This document shows, one piece after another, positions 43,982-51,336 of a DNA stretch of 59,396 nt. A program made the translations under genes and the position numbers. The notes beneath the pieces were generated by a model. The model saw only the letters and a program-made list of their open reading frames with translations. It was not told where the DNA came from and ran no database searches. Numbering within the stretch: the stretch's first letter is position 1; each line of letters starts with the position of its first letter. The stretch comes from Lachnospiraceae bacterium (GTDB taxonomy: Bacteria > Bacillota > Clostridia > Lachnospirales > Lachnospiraceae): positions 1 to 59,396 of the forward strand of contig CAJTEY010000026.1 in NCBI GenBank assembly GCA_910575775.1. Direction: 5' to 3'.

Positions 43982-44142
43982 TGTGCAAAAACGTGTAAAA
44001 GCACAGACAACCAAGCAGAGCATCCGCTCTCACCTTGCAACGATTTCAGTTCGCAAGCGTTCATAGCCTTTGTACCGCCGGAGGGCGGATTTTGTCGGGC
44101 GTTTATGAGCGGGTGGATAGCGAGGCTGTCCGCTCTTTTTTT
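43982..44142 (+). promoter_or_regulatory. L20-type autoregulatory leader of infC-rpmI-rplT
   Basis: A ~160-nt leader with paired segments (for example AGAGCATCCGCTCT around 44018-44031, then CACCTTGC) ends in an intrinsic terminator. In Firmicutes this operon is repressed when free L20 binds the leader. The layout and the CTCTCACCTTGC element agree with the class; the fine structure was not modelled. Confidence 0.7.
44107..44142 (+). terminator. Leader terminator of the infC operon
   Basis: GAGC and GGATAGC pair with GCTGTCC and GCTC, followed by seven T. It is the switch point of the leader. Confidence 0.8.
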
Positions 44143-44192
44143 GCGTGAAGAAACTGAGTCAGAAGAAAGTTTTCTTATGGGAGGGTAAAACG

Positions 44193-44699
44193 ATTAGCGA
44201 CTTATTTATCAATGAGCAGATCAGAGACAGAGAAGTACGAGTGATCGGTGTAGACGGAGAACAGCTCGGTGTTATGCCGACGAGAGAGGCGATGAAGCTT
44301 GCGGAAGAAGCAGGAGTGGATCTGGTGAAGATTGCGCCTACGGCGAAGCCCCCTGTGTGCAAGATTGTGGACTACGGCAAGTTTAAGTATGAACAGGCCA
44401 GAAAAGACAAGGAAGCAAAGAAGAAACAGAAGATCGTTGAGATCAAGGAGATTCGTCTTTCTCCCAATATCGATACCAACGATTTGAACACGAAGGTGAA
44501 TGCTGCCAGGAAATTTATCAGTAAGGGTGACAGAGTGAAGGTCACTTTGCGTTTCCGCGGTCGTGAGATGGCGCATATGAATACCAGTAAGCATATTCTG
44601 GATGACTTTGCGCAGGCTCTTTCCGACATTGCGGTGATGGATAAGGCGCCGAAGGTGGAAGGCAGAAGCATGACCATGTTTTTAGCTGAGAAGCGCTAA
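44193..44699 (+). CDS. infC: Translation initiation factor IF-3, probable ATT start
   Basis: IF-3 should begin just before LFINEQIRDREVRVIG. An ATT at 44193 follows GGGAGGG by the ideal distance and gives MSDLFINEQ (168 residues). A GTG at 44145 would lie in the leader terminator's 3' flank, without a ribosome site, and add 16 residues not typical of the family. IF-3 in E. coli also starts at AUU, which allows feedback by its own start-codon proofreading. The N- and C-domains with KIVDYGKFKYEQARKDKEAKKKQ as the linker are complete. Confidence 0.9.
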   Translation: MSDLFINEQIRDREVRVIGVDGEQLGVMPTREAMKLAEEAGVDLVKIAPTAKPPVCKIVDYGKFKYEQARKDKEAKKKQKIVEIKEIRLSPNIDTNDLNTKVNAARKFISKGDRVKVTLRFRGREMAHMNTSKHILDDFAQALSDIAVMDKAPKVEGRSMTMFLAEKR

Positions 44700-44773
44700 G
44701 CGCTCGGTTAAAATAAATGATATCCCGGGTAGATATCTCGTAACAGGAATAAAAATACAGGAGGAACAGTAAA

Positions 44774-44971
44774 ATGCCGAAAATGAAAACCAGCAGAGCT
44801 GCTGCAAAACGTTTCAAGGTAACCGGAACGGGTAAATTAAAGAGAAATAAAGCGTATAAGCGCCATATCTTGACCAAGAAGACAAGAAAGAACAAGAGAA
44901 ATCTCAGAAAGCCTGCGATGACCGATAAGACGAACGTAAAGAGCATGAAGAAGATTCTGCCCTATCTGTAA
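44774..44971 (+). CDS. rpmI: 50S ribosomal protein L35
   Basis: The protein has 65 residues, starts [20 protein letters not shown] and is very basic. The GAGGAAC-type ribosome site is upstream. It is the second gene of the conserved infC-rpmI-rplT operon. Confidence 0.98.
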   Translation: MPKMKTSRAAAKRFKVTGTGKLKRNKAYKRHILTKKTRKNKRNLRKPAMTDKTNVKSMKKILPYL

Positions 44972-45015
44972 GACAGGCATAGACGAGGGAGTTTGAAATT
45001 TAGGAGGGAAAAGAC

Positions 45016-45372
45016 ATGGCAAGAATAAAGGGCGGCATGAACGCCAAAAAGAAACATAACAGAGTGTTAAAGCTTGCGAAGGGTTACAGAGGCGCAAGAT
45101 CTAAGCAGTATAGAGTAGCAAAGCAGTCCGTAATGAGAGCGCTGGCATCATCCTATGCCGGCAGAAAAGAGAGAAAGCGTCAGTTCAGACAGCTCTGGAT
45201 CGCTCGTATCAATGCAGCGGCAAGAATGAACGGTCTGTCCTACAGCAAATTTATGTATGGTCTGAAGAATGCAGGCGTTGACATGAACAGGAAGATGCTT
45301 GCAGAGATGGCAGTCAACGATGCGGCAGGCTTTACCACCCTGGCAGAGCTTGCAAAAGCGAACTTGAAATAA
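45016..45372 (+). CDS. rplT: 50S ribosomal protein L20
   Basis: The protein has 118 residues: a long basic N-terminal helix ([22 protein letters not shown]) and a globular C-terminal domain. GGAGGG precedes the ATG. L20 helps early 50S assembly and is the usual repressor of this operon through the leader. Confidence 0.98.
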   Translation: MARIKGGMNAKKKHNRVLKLAKGYRGARSKQYRVAKQSVMRALASSYAGRKERKRQFRQLWIARINAAARMNGLSYSKFMYGLKNAGVDMNRKMLAEMAVNDAAGFTTLAELAKANLK

Positions 45373-45455
45373 ATGTGAAAAATGAGGACATGGCGTATAT
45401 GCCGTGTCCTTTCTCTTCATAATTAGTAATAGAGAACAGATGACAGGAGGCGTTT

Positions 45456-46910
45456 ATGGGAGTATTGGAGGGCTTACAGCCGGAACGTGTATTTCATTTT
45501 TTTGAGGAGATCAGCCGCATTCCCCATGGCTCCGGGAATACCAGGGCGATCAGTGATTATCTGAAAGCGTTTGCAGAAGAAAGAGGTCTGTTTTGCAGGC
45601 AGGATGAACTTGGCAATATCGTTATCATCAGGGAGGCTTCCCCTGCCAGAAAAGAGGAGGAGCCTTATATTCTGCAGGCACATGTGGATATGGTGGCGGT
45701 GAGTGCGCAAGGTGTGGAGATCGATATGAAAAAAGAGCCACTCAGACTGAAAGTGGAGGATGGCAGAATCTTTGCTGAAGGCACCAGCCTTGGCGGTGAC
45801 GACGGGATCGGCGTAGCGTACTGTCTGGCGGTTCTGGATGAGCAGACGGTTTCCCTCCCACGCCTGGAAGTCATTCTGACGGTGGATGAGGAGACGGGCA
45901 TGGAGGGTGCGACAGACATTGATCTTTCCATGCTGCGCGGCAGGCGCATGATCAATCTGGATCAGGAGGAGGAGGGCATTTTCATTACAAGCTGTGCCGG
46001 TGGAGCACGAGTGGATGTGGAAATACCCATGGAGCGGGAAGTGGCGCCGGGAAAGGCGTATCGGTTTTTAGAATTTCGGATCACAGGGCTTGTGGGTGGT
46101 CATTCGGGCATGGAGATCGGAAAAGGACTCGGCAATGCCAACTGGCTTCTCGCTTCTCTTCTCTGTGGCATTTCCCTGCGCTATGATATCCGATTGGCAC
46201 AGATGAAAGGGGGGCTTGCGGATAACGCGATTCCCCGGGAGGCGGAGGCTGCGTTTTTTGTGCGCGAAGCGGATTTGCCGGAAATTTTGTCCTATGCGGA
46301 GGCAGAGGAACAGAAGATCAGGGAGGCATTGCTGGAAAATGACCCCGGATTTGCGCTGGAAAAAGTCTGCCATGATGTTACAGTTTCTGCTCCGGCATAT
46401 ACAAGAGCGGCAACGAAGTCGGCGCTTGCCTGTCTATGTAAACTGCCAAACGGCGTTGTCGCTATGAGTGAGGACGTGGAGGGACTGGTGGAAACTTCTC
46501 TCAATCTGGGGGTATTGTCCCTGCGGGAGAATTGCCTGCGCCTGCAGTACGCAGTCAGAAGCAGCGTGGATGGGGACAGAGCAGAGCTTTGCAGACATAT
46601 GATACAGATTGCGGAAGAGGCCGGTGCAAAGGCAGTTGTCAGAAACGCATATCCCGGATGGGCGTATCGGAAGGATTCGCCTCTTCGGGAGCAGATGGTA
46701 CGGATTTATGAGAGAATGTACGGGAAGAAACCGATTTTGGAGGCGATTCACGCAGGACTGGAGTGTGGTATTCTGGCGGGTAAGATTCCGGGCCTGGACT
46801 GTGTCAGTGTCGGACCGGATCTGCAGAACGTGCATACGGCCGAAGAGAGCATGGATATCGAATCGGTGGGAAGGGTCTGGAACTATCTTCTGGAGGTTTT
46901 AAAACAGTAA
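45456..46910 (+). CDS. pepD: Aminoacyl-histidine dipeptidase (Xaa-His dipeptidase, M20)
   Basis: The product has 484 residues. The M20 zinc residues are in QAHVDMVA near residue 77, TSLGGDDGIGVAYCLAV near 112 and DEETGMEGA near 146, with a later LDQEEEG block. The lid domain and C-terminal region with HAGLECGILAGKIPGLDCVSVGP complete the family pattern. It hydrolyses small peptides such as Xaa-His in the cytoplasm. GGAGG lies upstream. Confidence 0.93.
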   Translation: MGVLEGLQPERVFHFFEEISRIPHGSGNTRAISDYLKAFAEERGLFCRQDELGNIVIIREASPARKEEEPYILQAHVDMVAVSAQGVEIDMKKEPLRLKVEDGRIFAEGTSLGGDDGIGVAYCLAVLDEQTVSLPRLEVILTVDEETGMEGATDIDLSMLRGRRMINLDQEEEGIFITSCAGGARVDVEIPMEREVAPGKAYRFLEFRITGLVGGHSGMEIGKGLGNANWLLASLLCGISLRYDIRLAQMKGGLADNAIPREAEAAFFVREADLPEILSYAEAEEQKIREALLENDPGFALEKVCHDVTVSAPAYTRAATKSALACLCKLPNGVVAMSEDVEGLVETSLNLGVLSLRENCLRLQYAVRSSVDGDRAELCRHMIQIAEEAGAKAVVRNAYPGWAYRKDSPLREQMVRIYERMYGKKPILEAIHAGLECGILAGKIPGLDCVSVGPDLQNVHTAEESMDIESVGRVWNYLLEVLKQ

Positions 46911-47009
46911 ACGGTGAATTGCTGACAGATATTGACAGAAACTGGATAAAATCGTAGAGTATAGGTGTTAGGAATTATTTTAGGGCAAATATATGATGCA
47001 GGGTGAAGA

Positions 47010-48302
47010 ATGGTTATGAGAGATATATTGACGGGATTAGACCAGTATGAGGTTTTTCTGGAGAAACTGGAAAAGGAAATGGAGCAGATCGGCGAGGACC
47101 GGATTGCCATCGTATATACGGATATTAAGCATTTTAAATATATCAACGATACCTACGGTTATAAAGTGGGGGATGCACTGCTGAGAGATTTTGTTGCAGG
47201 CTTTCTGGAGAGCGAAGAACTGATTCTCTGTGCCGCCAGAGTCTATTCCGATAATTTTGTTGTGGCTGGCAGATTATCCGCTGACAGTCTTACCAACGAG
47301 CAATTCCGAGATATCATTAACCAGGCTAATATGAAGCGTGAGACAGAATTTCGTGAGAAATATCTCAACAGCAGACTGCAGTTTTGTACAGGTATCAGTG
47401 TGACGGATAAAAACAGCCGCAGTCTGGATGCGGAGACAGCCGTTTCCAATGCCAATCTTGCCAGAAAGGTGGCAAAGGAGATGGAGCACGACAGTTGTGT
47501 GCTCTTTGACCAGAGTATGATGGAGGGAATCAGACGTGAAGTGGAAATCACTTCCTCCATTCCCAGAGCACTGGAGCAGAAAGAGTTTCAGGTATATTTC
47601 CAGCCGAAGATTGATACAGATACCCTTGAGCTGATCGGGGCGGAGGCTCTGGTGCGCTGGCAGAAGCCGGACGGCAGTTTTGTCTATCCCGATGAGTTTA
47701 TCCCGCTGATCGAGCGGAGCGGGCAGATCGTGGATGTGGATTACTATGTATACAGGGAGGTTTTCAGCTTTCTCGACAAAAGGCTGAAGGAAGGGAAAAA
47801 AGTAGTTCCTATTTCCTTGAACGTGTCCAGGGTTCATCTGCAGAAAATGCATGTTTTACAGTATATACAGGAGCTGCTTGAGGAGTTTCGGATTCCATGC
47901 TCGCTGGTGGAGTTTGAACTGACGGAGAGTATTTATCTGGATAATACGGAACAGGCACTGGAGTTGATTAAAGGACTGCATAGTTTGGGAATCAAAGTGT
48001 CCATGGATGATTTTGGTTCCGGGTATTCATCTCTGAATCTGCTCAGTAAACTGCCCATAGACATTATCAAATTGGATCGGGTATTCCTAAAGGAAGGCGA
48101 GATGCAGGAGAGCGACAGGATCATTATTTCCTGCGTGGTGGATATGGCCAAAAAACTGAAGATCACTTCTCTGTGCGAAGGGGTAGAGACGCAGGAGCAG
48201 AGTAATTACCTGAAGGAAGTGGGCTGCCAGATGCAGCAGGGATTTTACTTTTCAAGACCGATTCCGCAGGCAGTTTTTGAAAATTTGATAAAAGAGCAAT
48301 AA
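47010..48302 (+). CDS. EAL-domain protein with degenerate GGDEF domain
   Basis: The protein has 430 residues with no membrane segment. Residues 1-170 form a GGDEF-like fold with TDIKHFKYINDTYGYKVGD, but the signature loop is VYSDNF in place of GGDEF, so cyclase activity is unlikely. The EAL domain (from ~185) has EALVRW near 212, NVSRVHL near 272, ELTES near 308, DDFGSGYSSL near 333 and LDRVFL near 352, so the key metal-binding residues appear present. It should hydrolyse cyclic-di-GMP, with the N-terminal domain perhaps binding GTP as an allosteric effector. Confidence 0.88.
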   Translation: MVMRDILTGLDQYEVFLEKLEKEMEQIGEDRIAIVYTDIKHFKYINDTYGYKVGDALLRDFVAGFLESEELILCAARVYSDNFVVAGRLSADSLTNEQFRDIINQANMKRETEFREKYLNSRLQFCTGISVTDKNSRSLDAETAVSNANLARKVAKEMEHDSCVLFDQSMMEGIRREVEITSSIPRALEQKEFQVYFQPKIDTDTLELIGAEALVRWQKPDGSFVYPDEFIPLIERSGQIVDVDYYVYREVFSFLDKRLKEGKKVVPISLNVSRVHLQKMHVLQYIQELLEEFRIPCSLVEFELTESIYLDNTEQALELIKGLHSLGIKVSMDDFGSGYSSLNLLSKLPIDIIKLDRVFLKEGEMQESDRIIISCVVDMAKKLKITSLCEGVETQEQSNYLKEVGCQMQQGFYFSRPIPQAVFENLIKEQ

Positions 48303-48370
48303 TTTGTAAAAAAGTTGCGTAATAGGGCTTGCATTTTTCTGCGAGATTTGTTATAGTAGTAAAGGTTTTT

Positions 48371-48443
48371 CGGGGTGTGGCTCAGGTGGTAGAGCGCTAC
48401 TTTAGGGAAGTAGAGGCCGCAAGTTCAAGTCTTGTCACTCCGA
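48371..48443 (+). tRNA. tRNA-Pro (anticodon AGG)
   Basis: A full cloverleaf of 73 bases is seen: acceptor CGGGGTG with CACTCCG, D stem GCTC with GAGC, anticodon stem CTACT with AGTAG around TTAGGGA (anticodon AGG), T loop TTCAAGT, discriminator A. CCA is not encoded. A terminator follows within 10 bases. Confidence 0.92.
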
Positions 48444-48452
48444 TAGGGTAAA

Positions 48453-48496
48453 CCCCTGATAATCACTGTAGTTAGTGGTTATCAGGGGCTTTTTCA
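48453..48496 (+). terminator. Intrinsic terminator after tRNA-Pro
   Basis: CCCCTGATAATCAC pairs with GTGGTTATCAGGGG (one G-T pair), followed by CTTTTTC. Confidence 0.85.
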
Positions 48497-48569
48497 ATTT
48501 ATGGGATTAAAAAGTGAACTTCTTGCAAAACATGGTTGCCAGGTTACACATTTTGATATAACATTTTGC

Positions 48570-48578
48570 TGGTATAAT
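48570..48578 (+). promoter_or_regulatory. Extended -10 promoter of the two-component operon
   Basis: TGGTATAAT is a perfect extended -10. A TTGATA box lies only 14 bases upstream, so the -35 contact is probably weak. Transcription would start some 25 bases before the ribosome site. Confidence 0.55.
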
Positions 48579-48608
48579 AAAAACAAAAAAATAGGTGGTT
48601 TATTGAAA

Positions 48609-49280
48609 ATGGTCGAATTATTTTATGCTGAGGATGACGCTCATATTGCAGATGTTGTAAAAAAATATTTGGAACAGAAAAACTTTAAGGTAGTAATATA
48701 TAATACAATTTCAGAGGTCAGACGAGCTTTGGAAATTCATGTGCCAACGGTTATTTTGCTGGATTGGAATATGCCGGATGGCCGTGGGGATAGTCTTTGT
48801 CAATGGATACGTGGCAGATGGAAAGAACTGCCGATTATTTTCCTTACGGTCCGGGATGATTCCCATGATATTGTTTCGGGTTTTCAAAATGGTGCGGATG
48901 ATTATGTAGTAAAGCCTTTTGAATTAAGCGTATTGTATTCAAGAATTCAGGCGGTACTTAGAAGAACGGGCAATGTGGCGGTGCAGTACCTGTCCTGTGA
49001 TGGGATCAAGATAGATTTAAACCGCAGGACAGTTACTTGTGGCACGGAAGAAATAGATTTAAGCGTATCAGAGTATGAGCTGCTTTTATGCCTCCTGCAG
49101 AATAAAGGAAAGACTGTTACCAGGGAAAAAATCTTAGAACAGGTATGGGATGTAAATGGAAACTACGTGAATGATCATACATTGACAGTTACTATGAAAC
49201 GGCTGCGGAACAAACTGCACCAACCTTTCTGTTTAAAAACAATTAGAAGTGTGGGATACCGCATGGAGGATACCATATGA
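48609..49280 (+). CDS. OmpR-family response regulator
   Basis: The ATG at 48609 is supported by AGGTGG ten bases upstream and by the receiver start VELFYAEDDAHIADVV. The 223-residue protein has the acidic pair EDD, the phospho-acceptor Asp in LLDWNMPDG near 53, Lys in VVKPFE near 103 and a winged-helix output domain ending VRNKL-type (MKRLRNKLHQPFCLKTIRSVGYRM). It overlaps the kinase gene by 4 bp and likely activates the ABC genes downstream. Confidence 0.95.
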   Translation: MVELFYAEDDAHIADVVKKYLEQKNFKVVIYNTISEVRRALEIHVPTVILLDWNMPDGRGDSLCQWIRGRWKELPIIFLTVRDDSHDIVSGFQNGADDYVVKPFELSVLYSRIQAVLRRTGNVAVQYLSCDGIKIDLNRRTVTCGTEEIDLSVSEYELLLCLLQNKGKTVTREKILEQVWDVNGNYVNDHTLTVTMKRLRNKLHQPFCLKTIRSVGYRMEDTI

Positions 49281-50494
49281 GCGGGCGAAAAAATTTAGTG
49301 ATTCTCTTTGGATTTGTGGCAGCCGTTAGCCTGATTTCTTCTGCGGTTACGGTAATGCTAATTTCCAGCCGTTACAGCAGGCTTCAATTTGATTTGGTAA
49401 ATGTGATTTGCGGTGAGGTGCTAGAACAAGAGCCAGAAATGAAGCATATTGTTTCTGCTGCATTGAAAGAATATACGGGTGGAAATGCCGATGGTGTGGC
49501 AATGGGGGATGTATTGTCCGTTTTAGGATATGACATATCTGATTTTTCTGATTCTTCCGTTATATATGATATTATGTTCGCAACAACAGGGTTTCTGGCA
49601 GGAATTTTTCTCTTTGCTATTACTTATGCATTCCGTAACAAAACAGAAGCGAAACGAATAGAAGAGCTGTCAGACTATCTGGAGCAGGTTAATATGGGAA
49701 AAGCGGTTGTCCTCTCTGCTTCAGGAGAAGATCTTTTTTCCAAACTGGAAGATGAAATATATAAGACTGTGACATTTCTTTATCAGACAAAGGATGCGGC
49801 GGTACAGGCCAAAAATGATTTTGCCGAGAATCTATCCAATATTGCACATCAGATAAAAACTCCTATTACCGCCATTTCCTTATCACTGCAGACATTATCT
49901 GAAATGCCGATGAAAAAAGAATATGAAAAAGACAGGATGGAACAGATAAAGAAACAGTTAAACAGACTGATTCATTTAGAAGAATCCCTGCTTGTTTTAT
50001 CCCGTCTTGATGCAGGTACATTGATGTTTCAAAAAGAAGATGTGGATGTTTTTACTTTGCTTGTCCTTGCGGCAGACAATTTGCAGGAATTATTTGCAGA
50101 TTCCGGCACTCTCATTGATATTCCGGAATCAGGGGAGATGGCAGTGACGGCTGATTTAAACTGGACTATGGAAGCAGTTATAAATGTAATGAAAAACTGT
50201 ATGGAGCATAATGCGGGTGGAACAGTCCATTGCTCTTATGGGCAGAATCCACTATATACAGAAATACTGATCTGGGATGAGGGGGACGGATTTGCCAAAG
50301 AAGATATTCCGCATCTTTTTAAACGGTTTTATCGCGGAAAGAATGCAGATGCGGGCGGTAATATCCGTGGAAGCGGTATTGGGATAGGCTTAGCATTGTC
50401 AAAAGAGATTATAGAACATCAAAATGGGACAATAAGGGCTAAAAATCTGCCGAACGGCGGTGCATGTTTTGAAATCCGGTTATATAAGCAATAA
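49277..50494 (+). CDS. Membrane sensor histidine kinase
   Basis: The product has 405 residues. Two membrane helices (about 7-29 and 97-117) enclose an external domain of about 65 residues. The phospho-acceptor His is in HQIKTPITAI near residue 193, and the ATP-binding domain shows INVMKNCMEHN, DEGDGFAKEDIPHLF and GSGIGIGLALS. It is coupled to the regulator upstream. The external domain is larger than in BceS-type intramembrane sensors, so it may bind its signal directly. Confidence 0.93.
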   Translation: MSGRKNLVILFGFVAAVSLISSAVTVMLISSRYSRLQFDLVNVICGEVLEQEPEMKHIVSAALKEYTGGNADGVAMGDVLSVLGYDISDFSDSSVIYDIMFATTGFLAGIFLFAITYAFRNKTEAKRIEELSDYLEQVNMGKAVVLSASGEDLFSKLEDEIYKTVTFLYQTKDAAVQAKNDFAENLSNIAHQIKTPITAISLSLQTLSEMPMKKEYEKDRMEQIKKQLNRLIHLEESLLVLSRLDAGTLMFQKEDVDVFTLLVLAADNLQELFADSGTLIDIPESGEMAVTADLNWTMEAVINVMKNCMEHNAGGTVHCSYGQNPLYTEILIWDEGDGFAKEDIPHLFKRFYRGKNADAGGNIRGSGIGIGLALSKEIIEHQNGTIRAKNLPNGGACFEIRLYKQ

Positions 50495-50516
50495 GTTTAA
50501 TATCAATTCTGTTGCA

Positions 50517-50610
50517 GTTACTAAGTTGTAACTTTCATTTGGTACAATATAGCTTGTAAACAGTTTGCCTGCAGGAACAAGGTTTACAAGCTAACGGGCA
50601 GCTTTGCTGC
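50517..50610. promoter_or_regulatory. Regulatory region of the ABC exporter genes
   Basis: An inverted repeat GTTAC-N6-GTAAC (50517-50532) sits upstream of a TACAAT -10-like box (50543-50548) and could bind the response regulator. Downstream, AGCTTGTAAAC (50551-50561) pairs perfectly with GTTTACAAGCT (50582-50592), and GCAGC-TTT-GCTGC (50598-50610) follows, so the 5' leader of the ABC message is strongly structured. Confidence 0.5.
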
Positions 50611-50649
50611 AAGTGTAGAAATTCAAAACATCCAAAGGAGGAAACAAAA

Positions 50650-51330
50650 ATGAATATCTTAACATGCGAAGGAGTCTGCAAAATGTATGGCTCCGGCAAT
50701 AATCAGGTGACTGCACTGGATGGAATTGATCTGACGGTAGGCAAGGGAGAATTTGTGGCGGTTATCGGAGCGTCCGGTTCAGGTAAATCCACATTGTTAC
50801 ATATTCTGGGAAGCGTGGATAAACCTACAAGCGGAAAAGTTACAATAGACGGAACGGATTTGTCAAAACTGAATCAGACACAGGCAGCGATTTTCCGCAG
50901 AAGAAAAGTGGGGTTGGTGTATCAGTTCTATAACCTGATTCCGACACTTACCGTGAAAAAAAACATTCTTATGCCGCTTGCCCTTGATAAGAAGAAACCA
51001 AATAAAGAGTATTTTGAAAAGATCGTCCGTTCGCTTGGAATTGATGAACGGCTTGAAGCCCTGCCCAACCAGTTATCAGGCGGGCAGCAGCAAAGGGTTG
51101 CCATAGCGCGCTCATTGATTTACCGCCCGGCTCTGCTTTTGGCGGATGAGCCGACTGGAAATCTGGATCAGAAAAATTCCAAAGAAATTATTGATATGCT
51201 GAAATTATCGAATCGTAATCTGGAACAGACGATTGTGTTGATTACCCATGATGAGAAGGTGGCTTTAGAAGCAGACCGTATCATAACCATAGAGGACGGG
51301 CATATCATAAGCGATGAGAAGCGGAGGTAA
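50650..51330 (+). CDS. ABC transporter ATP-binding protein (MacB/BceA type)
   Basis: The protein has 226 residues. Walker A is GASGSGKST near 39, the signature LSGGQQQRVAIARSL near 140, Walker B LLLADEPTGNLD near 162 and the switch His in LITHD near 200. A GGAGG site precedes the ATG. It powers the FtsX-type permease encoded 6 bp later. Such exporters remove or sense antimicrobial peptides in Firmicutes; that role is inferred from the neighbours. Confidence 0.96.
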   Translation: MNILTCEGVCKMYGSGNNQVTALDGIDLTVGKGEFVAVIGASGSGKSTLLHILGSVDKPTSGKVTIDGTDLSKLNQTQAAIFRRRKVGLVYQFYNLIPTLTVKKNILMPLALDKKKPNKEYFEKIVRSLGIDERLEALPNQLSGGQQQRVAIARSLIYRPALLLADEPTGNLDQKNSKEIIDMLKLSNRNLEQTIVLITHDEKVALEADRIITIEDGHIISDEKRR

Positions 51331-51336
51331 TGAGCT

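Noticed and set aside
48371..48443. tRNA-Pro as an attL site with a matching attR
   Set aside because: No copy of the T-arm/acceptor sequence was found downstream in the window.
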